33,044 nt of DNA from the NCBI GenBank assembly GCA_050694215.1, contig JBOGXB010000017.1, positions 1-33,044 on the forward strand. Reading direction: 5' to 3'. A program made the translations under genes and the position numbers. Positions 1-7,482 of this stretch are shown piece after piece (position 1 is the stretch's first letter; every line of letters begins with the position of its first letter). The DNA is from JBOGXB01 sp050694215. Lineage in GTDB: Bacteria > Actinomycetota > CADDZG01 > WHSQ01. The notes beneath the pieces were generated by a model. The model did not search any database. It was not told the origin of the DNA and was given only the letters and a program-made list of their open reading frames with translations.

Positions 1-351
1 AGCGCCTTCGCCGCTTCGTCACTCGGCGTTGCCGAGGTAGGGACCGGTCAGCTTGCCCGCATCGTCGAGCGTGAACCTACTCCGCCATTAGCAGCATAAC
101 GCGAGGGAGGGGGCTTGCCGCAAGCGCCCCAAACGTGCTGATCATGACTCGTCCGCTGAGCCGATCACGGCCAGAACCTATGAAGCCAGGAGTTGTGGAA
201 TGCGTGTGTTGCCTTCGGCAGATGGGTCGAGCGGGAGCGCTGAACCGATCGAGGAGTTGGCGGGGAGGATGCGGGCGACCGGCGCTGGCGCGCGGTCGCT
301 CTGCGCGAGGTGGCTGTCCCTGTCCGGTGCAGCGTTCGCCGGGGAGCGGCG
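1..351. other. Region without a convincing gene
   Basis: I see no convincing coding region here. The open frames on both strands are arginine- and proline-rich compositional frames without family resemblance. On the minus strand, positions 75 to 19 read as a short peptide, FTLDDAGKLTGPYLGNAE, followed by a TGA stop. It looks like the C-terminus of a real protein, but an in-frame TAA lies just upstream and no start codon follows it. It may be a decayed gene remnant or chance. The last part (about 341-346, GGGGAG) is the ribosome binding site of the following gene. Confidence 0.5.
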
Positions 352-1854
352 ATGACCGAACATGCGGTGGTGATCGCCGGAGGAGGTCCGACAGGACTGA
401 TGTTGGCGGGCGAGTTGGCCTTGGCGGGCGTGGACGTTGCCATCGTCGAGCGGCGCCCCAGCCAAGACCTCCCCGGCTCGCGCTCGGGCGGTCTGCACTC
501 ACGCACCATCGAGGTTCTCGATCAGCGCGGAATCGCCGATCGGTTCCTATCGGAGGGGCAAGTGGCCCAAGTCCAGGGCTTCGCCTTCAACCGCTTGGAC
601 ATCAGCGACTTTCCCACCCGCCACCCTTACGGACTCGGCCTGTGGCAGAACCACATCGAGAGGATCCTGGCCGGCTGGATCGACGAGCTGCCGGTGACGT
701 TCTATCGCGCCCGTGAGGTGACGGGCTTCGCGCAAGACGACGCCGGCGTCGACGTCCAGCTGACCGATGGCGAGTCGCTGCGGGCGGAATACCTCGTTGG
801 GTGCGACGGAGGTCGCAGTCTGATCCGCAAGACAGCCGGCATCGAGTTCCCGGGCTGGGATCCGACGACGAGTGCGCTGCTCGCCGAAGTCGAGATCGGA
901 GAGGAGCCGGAGTGGGGCATCCGCCAAGACGAGCTCGGCACCCATTCCTTCGGCAGGGTCGAGTACGAGATCCGCGACGGCGAGATCGTTTACGCGGACG
1001 AGGGGCCGGTAGGGGTCATGGTGGCCGAACGGGAACCCGGATCCACTGGGGAACCCACCCTGGCCGATCTCAGCAAAGCGCTCATCACCGTCTACGGAAC
1101 CGATTACGGGATCCACAGTCCCACCTGGATCACAAGGTTCACCGACATGACCCGGCAGGCAGCGTCCTACCGGGAGGGCCGGGTGTTGCTGGCCGGCGAC
1201 GCCGCGCACGTGCATTACCCGGCGGGCGGACAGGGCCTCAACACCGGTGTGCAAGATGCGGTGAATCTGGGATGGAAGCTGGCCCAGGTAGTCAACGAGA
1301 TATCTCCACCCAGCCTCCTCGACACCTACCAGGCAGAGCGCCATCCGGTCGCCGCCCGCGTGCTGCGCAACACGATGGCGCAGACCGCGCTCATGCGCCC
1401 GTCCGAAGCGCGCCTCGAAGCCTTGCGCGAGACCGTGTCCGAGTTGCTGAGCATGGACGAGCCCCGCAAGCGGTACGCCGGGATGTTGTCCGGCCTGGAC
1501 ATCCATTACGACCTCGGCGAAGGACACCCACTGCTCGGACGACGCATGCCCGACCTCGACTTGCATACCTCGGACGGTCCCACGCGCGTATTCACCCTGC
1601 TGCACGACGCCCGGCCCGTGCTCCTCAACCTCGGTGAACCTGGCGGATTCGACATTTCTCCTTGGGCGAATCGAGTCCGGTTGGTCGACGCCAAGCACGA
1701 TGGGGTGTGGGAGCTTCCGGTCATTGGCGAGATCGCTGCGCCCCCGGCCGTAGTGATCCGACCCGACGGGCATGTCGCCTGGGCAGGAGACCTCACGGAC
1801 CCAGAGCTGCCTCAAGCACTTGCGACCTGGTTCGGAGCGGCCACTCCGGCTTAG
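352..1854 (+). CDS. FAD-dependent aromatic monooxygenase (rifampicin/PgaE-type)
   Basis: A 500-residue class A flavoprotein hydroxylase, expected to use NAD(P)H and O2 to hydroxylate an aromatic or polyketide substrate. Visible motifs are the N-terminal dinucleotide-binding GGGPTG at residues 10-15, the VGCDGG (DG) motif near residue 152, and the LLAGDAAH (GD) motif near residues 280-286, followed by a flavin-contacting PAGGQGLNTG stretch. The last 120 residues resemble the thioredoxin-like C-terminal domain of the PheA/TfdB/Rox group. I chose the ATG at 352 because GGGGAG lies 6 nt upstream and the protein then begins right at the Rossmann strand. The frame stays open upstream to 310 but without family sequence. 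The gene stands alone, convergent with the pur operon, so the substrate cannot be inferred. Confidence 0.9.
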   Translation: MTEHAVVIAGGGPTGLMLAGELALAGVDVAIVERRPSQDLPGSRSGGLHSRTIEVLDQRGIADRFLSEGQVAQVQGFAFNRLDISDFPTRHPYGLGLWQNHIERILAGWIDELPVTFYRAREVTGFAQDDAGVDVQLTDGESLRAEYLVGCDGGRSLIRKTAGIEFPGWDPTTSALLAEVEIGEEPEWGIRQDELGTHSFGRVEYEIRDGEIVYADEGPVGVMVAEREPGSTGEPTLADLSKALITVYGTDYGIHSPTWITRFTDMTRQAASYREGRVLLAGDAAHVHYPAGGQGLNTGVQDAVNLGWKLAQVVNEISPPSLLDTYQAERHPVAARVLRNTMAQTALMRPSEARLEALRETVSELLSMDEPRKRYAGMLSGLDIHYDLGEGHPLLGRRMPDLDLHTSDGPTRVFTLLHDARPVLLNLGEPGGFDISPWANRVRLVDAKHDGVWELPVIGEIAAPPAVVIRPDGHVAWAGDLTDPELPQALATWFGAATPA

Positions 1855-2036
1855 AACCCGACAGCCGAGCGCCATCACGCCCATCACTATGTGCCGGTCG
1901 GGGACGCCCGCGCTATTGCCGGATCTTTGGCGGTGCTGTCGACCAGATCTCGGAGCCGCTGGACGCACCGAACAACCAGATCGGCGACGGGTTCGTACAC
2001 AGGGCCTTAGTCGGCGCCGGGGATTTTGGCCGGGCG

Positions 2037-2501
2037 CTAGAGCTTGAGGCCCTCGGCGAGCTCCTTCTTGTACGCGCGCAGCTTCTCGCGCAGTCCTTCG
2101 TCGCCTGAAGCGATGATCTGCGCAGCGAGCACCCCCGCGTTCTTGGCTCCGCCGATCGCCACCGTCGCCACGGGAACACCGGGGGGCATCTGGACGCATG
2201 AGTAAAGGGCGTCCGCTCCGGCCAATCCTTCCTGGTAGAGGGGGACCCCGATCACGGGAAGGCTCGTGTGGGCGGCGATGACGCCGGGCAGGTGAGCCGC
2301 GAGACCGGCCCCCGCGATGATCACCTTGAGCCCGCGCTCCTCGGCGGTAGACGCGTAGTCGGCGACACGGTGCGGCGTGCGATGCGCGGACATCACCTCG
2401 ATCTCCCAAGGAATCCGGAAGCGATCCAGCACCTCGCCCGCCTTCTCCATCACGGGCATATCCGAGTCGCTACCCATAACTATGCCGACGACAGGATCCA
2501 T
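2037..2501 (-). CDS. purE: N5-carboxyaminoimidazole ribonucleotide mutase PurE (class I)
   Basis: A 154-residue cytosolic enzyme that rearranges N5-CAIR to CAIR in purine synthesis. The class I signature is clear: GSDSD at residues 10-14, SAHRTP with the catalytic His near residue 40, then IIAGAGLAAHLPG and VIGVP. Length is normal for the family. The ATG (2501) directly abuts the purD stop codon with no spacer, so the two are translationally coupled. It is the last gene of the dodecin-purA-purD-purE operon. Class I PurE normally depends on PurK to make N5-CAIR. No purK is present in this window, so it must be encoded elsewhere. Confidence 0.97.
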   Translation of the reverse strand: MDPVVGIVMGSDSDMPVMEKAGEVLDRFRIPWEIEVMSAHRTPHRVADYASTAEERGLKVIIAGAGLAAHLPGVIAAHTSLPVIGVPLYQEGLAGADALYSCVQMPPGVPVATVAIGGAKNAGVLAAQIIASGDEGLREKLRAYKKELAEGLKL

Positions 2502-3785
2502 TCAGGCTTCCCCCTCCGCGCGTTCGGCGCGCGCGGCGATGTCGGTTCGCATGTGCTTTCCCTCGAATCCGATCAGAGAGGCGGCCTCGTAAGCCCTAGC
2601 TCGGGCGGCGGCGTATCCATCGCCCAACGCGCTCACCGCGAGTACCCGGCCTCCATTCGTGATCAAAGAGCCATCATGCACGGCCGTTCCCGCGTGGAAG
2701 ACGAACACGTCACCCAGGGCCTCCGCTGCATCCTCGCCGGCGATCACGAACCCCGTGCCGTGCGAGCCTGGGTAGCCCCGCGATGCAAGCACCACGCTGA
2801 CACAACGGCGCTCGTCCCAATCCAGCTTGGCACCCTCGAGATCACCTCGCGCACATGCAAGCGCGACTTCTCCCAGGTCGCTCTCGAGCCGGGGGAGCAG
2901 AGCCTGGGTTTCCGGATCCCCGAAGCGCGCGTTGAATTCGACAACCTTCGGACCCTTGCTCGTTAACGCCAGTCCCGCGTACAGGGCGCCTACGAAGGGA
3001 GCGCCCACCTCTGACGTTGCGCGCACCATCGGCATCAGAACTTCCTCGACAATGCCTCGGGCGAGCTCGGGCGGACACGCCGGCACCGGGCTGTAAGAGC
3101 CCATGCCCCCCGTATTCGCGCCTCGGTCCTCATCGAAGACGCGTTTGTAGTCCTGCGCCGGCTCGCATGCAACGAGACTGCGACCATCGGTGAAGGCGAT
3201 GAGCGATGCTTCCTCGCCGTCGAGATACTCCTCGATCACCACGCGGGCTCCCGCGTCCCCGAACTTGCGTCCGACGACACGCTCCTCGACCGCCGCCACG
3301 GCCTCAGATCTGTCCTCGGTCACGGCGACGCCCTTACCGGCTGCAAGCCCGTCCGCTTTGATCACGTAGGGAGGCCCGATCTCATCCAGGTAGGCGATCG
3401 CGTCCGGAGCCGACGTGAACGAGCGCCATGCCGCCGTCGGAACGCCGGCGCGCTCCATCAACTCCTTGGCATAGCTCTTGGAACCCTCGATGAGAGCGGC
3501 CCCCGCATCGGGGCCGAACACGGCCACATCCTCTGACTTCAGGGCGTCGCCGACCCCAGCCACCAACGGAGCTTCGGGGCCGATGACTACGAGATCGGGC
3601 CGCACCCGCCGGGCCAGTTGCAGGATGGCGCGCACGTCTGTTGGGTCCACGGCCTCTAATGCAGCCACCCGACCAATTCCCGGATTGCCGGGAGTCGCCA
3701 CGATCTCCGTGACGGATGCGGACCGCGCCAGAGCCCAGGCAAGGGCGCTCTCCCGCCCGCCCGATCCCAGGAGCAAAACCCTCAT
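2502..3785 (-). CDS. purD: Phosphoribosylamine-glycine ligase PurD
   Basis: A 427-residue GAR synthetase that joins phosphoribosylamine and glycine using ATP, the second step of purine synthesis. It has the N-terminal MRVLLLGSGGRESALAWAL motif, an ATP-grasp domain with IKADGLAAGKGVAV, the DYKRVFDEDRGANTGGMGSYSP segment typical of PurD, and the metal-binding FNARFGDPETQ motif. Length matches the bacterial family (about 420-430). The ATG overlaps the purA stop as ATGA (3782-3785) and the stop abuts the purE start, so the three genes are tightly coupled in one transcript. Confidence 0.98.
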   Translation of the reverse strand: MRVLLLGSGGRESALAWALARSASVTEIVATPGNPGIGRVAALEAVDPTDVRAILQLARRVRPDLVVIGPEAPLVAGVGDALKSEDVAVFGPDAGAALIEGSKSYAKELMERAGVPTAAWRSFTSAPDAIAYLDEIGPPYVIKADGLAAGKGVAVTEDRSEAVAAVEERVVGRKFGDAGARVVIEEYLDGEEASLIAFTDGRSLVACEPAQDYKRVFDEDRGANTGGMGSYSPVPACPPELARGIVEEVLMPMVRATSEVGAPFVGALYAGLALTSKGPKVVEFNARFGDPETQALLPRLESDLGEVALACARGDLEGAKLDWDERRCVSVVLASRGYPGSHGTGFVIAGEDAAEALGDVFVFHAGTAVHDGSLITNGGRVLAVSALGDGYAAARARAYEAASLIGFEGKHMRTDIAARAERAEGEA

Positions 3786-5053
3786 AGGGCCACGGTCTGA
3801 TCGCGCCCGGGTCCGACGGATGCCCAGGAGACGTGCGTGTCCACAAGCGATTCGATCAACTCGAGATAGGCCCTGGCCTCTTTGGGGAGATCCTCAGAGC
3901 TTCTCGCTCCGGTCACATCGTCCGACCATCCCGCCACCTCCTCGTAGACGGGACGGCACTTGTTGAAGATCGTCTGGTGTGGAGGGAAGGATTCGAACCT
4001 GTCCCCTTCGTACTCGTATGCCACGCAGACCTTGATCGACTCGAACCGACTCAGCACGTCGAGTTTGGTGATTACCAGTTCGGTAAGTGTGTTTAGCCTC
4101 GACGCGTAGCGTCCAACGACCGCATCGAACCATCCGCAACGGCGCTTGCGGCCGGTCGTGGTCCCGTACTCGCCGCCCGCCTCTACCAGCATCTCGGCGT
4201 CGGCTGGATCTGCCTCCGACGGGAAGGGACCCGAGCCCACCCGCGTGCAATACGCCTTGGAGATGCCGATTATGCGCTGTATGTCGCGCGGGCCCACTCC
4301 GGCCCCCGCGCACGCTCCGCCGGCGACGGGGTTGGACGAGGTCACGAACGGATAGGTGCCGTGATCGAGGTCCAGCATCGTGGCCTGGGCGCCCTCGAAC
4401 AGCACCGTCTTACCGTGATCGAGAGCTGTTTGAACGACTTGCACGGTGTCGGCGATGTAGGGCTTCAGCTCTTCGCCGTACGCGAGGTACTCGTCCTCGA
4501 TCGCCTGCTTCGCGAGCGGGAGGCGCCCGTAGACCCGGGCCAGCAGCAAGTTCTTCTCCTTCAGAACGACCTCGAGCTTCGCCGCGAAGATCTTGGGGTC
4601 CAAAAGGTCCTGAATGCGCAAGCCGATACGCGCCGCCTTGTCGGCGTAAGCAGGTCCAATTCCTCGCTTTGTAGTGCCGAGCCGATTGCGACCGAGGCGG
4701 CGCTCGGTAACGCGGTCAAGCTCCAGGTGATACGGCATGATGAGGTGCGAGCTCCCGGAGACGATCAGGCGCCTCGTGTCGATTCCGCGGCCCTGCAGCG
4801 TTTCGATCTCCTCGAGAAGGACCCTGGGGTCGATCACCACGCCCGGCCCGATCACGGGCGTGCAGTGGTCATAGAGGATCCCTGTGGGCACGAGGTGCAG
4901 CGCATAGCGTTCACCGTCCACCACGATGGTGTGGCCGGCGTTGTTGCCGCCCTGATAACGAACGACGAGATCCGTGTCCGCCGCGAGGAGGTCGGTGACC
5001 TTCCCCTTGCCCTCGTCGCCCCACTGGGTTCCGACGAGGGCTATCCCCGGCAT
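3782..5053 (-). CDS. purA: Adenylosuccinate synthetase PurA
   Basis: A 423-residue enzyme that converts IMP, aspartate and GTP to adenylosuccinate, the committed step to AMP. The N-terminus carries the GTP-binding loop GDEGKGK (residues 12-18) with Asp13, and NNAGHT with His41. Both residues match the numbering of the catalytic pair of E. coli PurA. Later motifs include GTTKRGIGPAYADKAAR and the SNPVAGGACAGAGVGP region. The start codon ATG at 5053 lies 20 nt after the dodecin stop, with only a weak purine-rich ribosome site. The 3' end overlaps purD by 4 nt. Confidence 0.98.
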   Translation of the reverse strand: MPGIALVGTQWGDEGKGKVTDLLAADTDLVVRYQGGNNAGHTIVVDGERYALHLVPTGILYDHCTPVIGPGVVIDPRVLLEEIETLQGRGIDTRRLIVSGSSHLIMPYHLELDRVTERRLGRNRLGTTKRGIGPAYADKAARIGLRIQDLLDPKIFAAKLEVVLKEKNLLLARVYGRLPLAKQAIEDEYLAYGEELKPYIADTVQVVQTALDHGKTVLFEGAQATMLDLDHGTYPFVTSSNPVAGGACAGAGVGPRDIQRIIGISKAYCTRVGSGPFPSEADPADAEMLVEAGGEYGTTTGRKRRCGWFDAVVGRYASRLNTLTELVITKLDVLSRFESIKVCVAYEYEGDRFESFPPHQTIFNKCRPVYEEVAGWSDDVTGARSSEDLPKEARAYLELIESLVDTHVSWASVGPGRDQTVAL

Positions 5054-5073
5054 CCGGTCTGCTCTCTAAGCCG

Positions 5074-5277
5074 TCAGCGCTCGATCCGGAACTTGATCCG
5101 GACGTGGGTCAGATACTCGGCTATCTGGCCGTCCGAGACGTTGCAGGAGGTGTCGAGCACCTCCATCCCCGTGATGCCGCGAATCGTCTTCGAGGCCTCG
5201 GACAAAGCCTGGTTCGCGGCGTCCCTCCACGACTCGGAGGACACCCCCACGAGGTCGATCGTCTTTATCACCGCCAC
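5074..5277 (-). CDS. Dodecin family small flavin-binding protein
   Basis: A 67-residue protein starting at GTG (5277): VAVIKTIDLVGVSSESWRDA and on, ending in a basic IKFRIER tail. It matches dodecins: the N-terminal VIKxIxLVGxSxxSWxDA strand-helix, then a predicted beta-beta segment with GMEVLDTSCNVSDGQIAEY. Known dodecins form hollow dodecamers that bind riboflavin, FMN or FAD as dimers and buffer or protect flavins. The GTG start is preferred because AAGG lies 8 nt upstream and the family begins exactly there. An in-frame ATG 63 nt upstream would add a non-family extension. It heads the purA-purD-purE operon, an unusual position whose meaning is unclear. Confidence 0.88.
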   Translation of the reverse strand: MAVIKTIDLVGVSSESWRDAANQALSEASKTIRGITGMEVLDTSCNVSDGQIAEYLTHVRIKFRIER

Positions 5278-5316
5278 GTCGCACCTTCCTTGAAGTCGAA
5301 TCGCCCTTTTCACACC

Positions 5317-5347
5317 TGCCGGTGCCGGACTGAAGGGCACTCCGGCA
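5317..5347 (-). repeat. Inverted repeat near the dodecin-pur promoter
   Basis: On the minus strand TGCCGG-AG-TGCC is followed by a 9-nt loop and GGCA-CCGGCA, giving ten base pairs with one two-base bulge. It lies immediately downstream of the proposed -10 element and upstream of the dodecin ribosome site. It could be an operator or a 5' leader hairpin. No run of T follows on either strand, so an intrinsic terminator is less likely. Confidence 0.45.
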
Positions 5348-5348
5348 G

Positions 5349-5354
5349 ATCATA
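5349..5354 (-). promoter_or_regulatory. Putative -10 element of the dodecin-pur operon
   Basis: The minus strand reads TATGAT at 5354-5349, a near-consensus sigma-70/SigA -10 hexamer. It would start transcription near 5342 and give a leader of about 65 nt before the dodecin GTG. I see no clear -35 element. Confidence 0.45.
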
Positions 5355-5548
5355 CCGACGGGTAGTCGACGCTCCCGGCTGCGACGTTGGAGGGCGCAGG
5401 TTGAGGCAACGCGTAAAGACCAGGGCCTAAAGGACCGATAAATGCCTTTCGAGGAGCGATTCGTCTAGTGAGGCGCATCTGGCTCGATGGCAGCGGCGTG
5501 AGCAGTGTGTACGCGGCAGCGGAGCGCCTGAAGAGGGAGGAACGGAAC

Positions 5549-6457
5549 ATGGATCTCTACCAGGGACTCGTTCTCGGATTCCTCGCGTTGGGCGTGCTCG
5601 TGCTGATGGGCATCTTCACGCGACTTGGACCCCTCAGCCGATCTCTCGAGACCTCTGACGGGCAGCCGACCGCCGAGCCGCGCGCCGAAGAGGTTGGGAC
5701 CGGGGAGGCGGTGACGCAATCCGGTAACCAGCCCGAGGCGGAGGCAGCTGCCTCAGGGCCCGAGCCCGGTCCCGCCGGGGGGTGGGAACTGGCGCCGATT
5801 GCTTACGAGGAGCCGGGCGCCGAGCCGGGCACTGACAACGAGCCGGCCCCCGAGCCGGTCGCTACCGAGGAGTCCAAGCCTGTCGCTTCTGAGGAGCGGG
5901 AGCCGGAGCCCGAACCGGTGGCAGCCGCGCAGCCGGAGCCCGAACCGGTGGCAGCCGCGCAGCCTGAGCCCGAACCGGTGGCAGCCGCGCAGCCTGAGCC
6001 CGAACCAGTGGCAGCCGCGCAGCCTGAGCCCGAACCGTTCGTCGCCGAAGAGCCCGAGTCGGAGCAGGTCGCGTCCGAGGACTCGGAGCTGGAGCCGGAG
6101 GAGAAACCGTTCCAGCGCGACGGTCGCTGGTGGTTCCGCCGCGATGACGAGCTCCTCGTCTACGACGAAGCATCCGGCGAGTGGCTGCCCGGCGACGCCG
6201 GTGCCAGCCCGTTTCTGATAACGACCGACCACGCCCCTGCAGCCGCGGATGCGACGAGCCCCGGTCTCTCTCAAGGGACGGCGAGCGTCGCCACCAGGGA
6301 GCGGGAGGACGTGCCCGAAGAAGGAGTAGGGAGGTTCGCCGAGGGCGAGGTCACCGAGCAGGTGTCCGCCCCGAGCTTCTGGAAATGTGCCACATGCGGC
6401 GCGGTCAACGGTTCCACCGGAACCACTTGCCGCATGTGCTTCGCGGCCAGGCCCTGA
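5549..6457 (+). CDS. Membrane-anchored Glu/Pro/Ala-repeat protein with C-terminal RanBP2-like zinc finger
   Basis: A 302-residue protein of unknown function. One hydrophobic helix (about residues 5-23) anchors it, and the rest is probably cytoplasmic. Residues 35-185 are acidic and proline-rich, including four near-identical EPEPVAAAQP decapeptides (residues 120-159). A short aromatic segment follows (about 188-216, with RWWF, LLVYDEASGEWLPG). The last 26 residues form W-x-C-x2-C-x3-N-x6-C-x2-C (Trp278, Cys280, Cys283, Asn287, Cys294, Cys297), which fits the RanBP2-type zinc-finger pattern. The ATG at 5549 has GAGGGAGG about 8 nt upstream. The frame is open further upstream, but that part lacks a ribosome site. 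A role as a scaffold or adaptor is speculation. Confidence 0.8.
   Translation: MDLYQGLVLGFLALGVLVLMGIFTRLGPLSRSLETSDGQPTAEPRAEEVGTGEAVTQSGNQPEAEAAASGPEPGPAGGWELAPIAYEEPGAEPGTDNEPAPEPVATEESKPVASEEREPEPEPVAAAQPEPEPVAAAQPEPEPVAAAQPEPEPVAAAQPEPEPFVAEEPESEQVASEDSELEPEEKPFQRDGRWWFRRDDELLVYDEASGEWLPGDAGASPFLITTDHAPAAADATSPGLSQGTASVATREREDVPEEGVGRFAEGEVTEQVSAPSFWKCATCGAVNGSTGTTCRMCFAARP
5906..6025 (+). repeat. Four tandem 30-nt coding repeats (EPEPVAAAQP)
   Basis: Four in-frame 30-nt units begin at 5906, 5936, 5966 and 5996, with a partial fifth at 6026-6037. Units 2 and 3 are identical. Unit 1 differs from them by one base and unit 4 by one base. The near identity at DNA level points to recent slippage or unequal exchange, and copy number may vary between strains. 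Confidence 0.95.
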
Positions 6458-6480
6458 CGGGGGGAGACGGCGCCGCTGTT

Positions 6481-7404
6481 CTAGGGCGCGGCCTGCCCGA
6501 CCACCTCTCCCGATGAAGGCGCGCGGAGACCTCGTGCCCGACGCCGCTCCACCTGCCCCACCACGATGAAGGCAACACCCCACGCGATCGAGAGAAACGC
6601 CCACGCGGGCAGGGCTGCCGAGGCGTCCTCCGGAAACACCAGGGACACGATGCCGTAGCCGATCGCTGCAAGACCCGAGCTCCATGCCGGAAGGCCCCAA
6701 CCGGGGACCCCCAACGCGGCGACCCCGGCAAGTGCAGCGATAGATAGAGCAAAACCTCCCATCGCCGACCAGTGACCGTAATGCCGAGCGACTTCGAACT
6801 CTTCTCTCGATCCCGTGGCCTCACGCAGGGCTCGATCGACCTCCTCCTCCGACGCGTCGTCCGGTAAGGACTCGAGAGCTTCGGGAGCCACGCGGGACGC
6901 GTCGAAGCCGGTGCTGAACTCCCGAGCTGCGAACACGAGCAATGGGAGCGCCGCGGCAATGGCAAGCGCGACCAGCACACGTTTGAGGTTGATAGGAGGG
7001 CGGATCAGGAGCGCGCGTCCTGGATGAAGTGCGATCAGCAACACGGGCATCGCAACGAAGAACAGCACGACCACGTCGAACGCTCTGTCCACGACGATGT
7101 AGGCGGCTGCTACCAACCACAGTGGGATGGCAACCTGATACATCTGGGCCACCTTCCTGTCCGGCCTGCGGAGCAGCATCACGAGCCCTGCCAGGCTCAG
7201 CACAAAAGCCATGCCGAAGCAGATCTCGTGGACGCGGTGGGACTGGATGCCCTCCTCTTCGATGAACCATCCCAGGATCGCGAACGGAAGCGGAGAGAGG
7301 AAGACGTGCGCCAATGCGAACACGGCGACCAGCGCGCCGAAAACGATCCTCCGCAGTCGGCCCGCGGAGGCTCGCTGTGTCATAGGGACATCTGATTTGA
7401 GCAT
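6481..7404 (-). CDS. Polytopic membrane protein of unknown function
   Basis: A 307-residue protein with about eight hydrophobic helices: three or four pairs before residue 145, a helix near 140-160, then after an acidic soluble loop a cluster of helices over the last 100 residues. The loop contains SLPDDASEEEVDRALREATGSREEFEV, a probable short helical domain. I recognise no catalytic motif or named family. The ATG at 7404 is chosen because AGGGGG sits about 4 nt upstream; a second ATG at 7383 is possible. It converges on the zinc-finger gene with a 23-nt gap and is divergent from the phosphatase gene. Confidence 0.75.
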   Translation of the reverse strand: MLKSDVPMTQRASAGRLRRIVFGALVAVFALAHVFLSPLPFAILGWFIEEEGIQSHRVHEICFGMAFVLSLAGLVMLLRRPDRKVAQMYQVAIPLWLVAAAYIVVDRAFDVVVLFFVAMPVLLIALHPGRALLIRPPINLKRVLVALAIAAALPLLVFAAREFSTGFDASRVAPEALESLPDDASEEEVDRALREATGSREEFEVARHYGHWSAMGGFALSIAALAGVAALGVPGWGLPAWSSGLAAIGYGIVSLVFPEDASAALPAWAFLSIAWGVAFIVVGQVERRRARGLRAPSSGEVVGQAAP

Positions 7405-7470
7405 TTCGCCCCCTAACGGACCAAGCACTACGGAGTCTCCGACGCCCTAGATGTTGGATCGAACCCCAAG

Positions 7471-7476
7471 GATAAT
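7471..7476 (+). promoter_or_regulatory. -10 element of a probable leaderless mRNA
   Basis: GATAAT (7471-7476) is one base from the TATAAT consensus and lies exactly 6 nt before the GTG start at 7483, so transcription would begin at the start codon. AAGG at 7468-7471 could alternatively act as a weak ribosome site. Confidence 0.5.
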
Positions 7477-7482
7477 GTCGAG

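Noticed and set aside
135..716. Long plus-strand open frame at the left edge and its minus-strand counterparts
   Set aside because: Arg/Gly/Pro-rich low-complexity translations typical of GC-rich shadow frames; they overlap the clearly coding monooxygenase in another frame.
547..2409. 620-codon open frame on the minus strand across the monooxygenase and purE
   Set aside because: A shadow frame: it runs antisense through two well-supported genes, and its translation has no domain or membrane pattern.
5317..5347. Purine riboswitch upstream of the pur operon
   Set aside because: The leader is only about 65 nt and shows a single hairpin, not the three-way junction of a purine aptamer.
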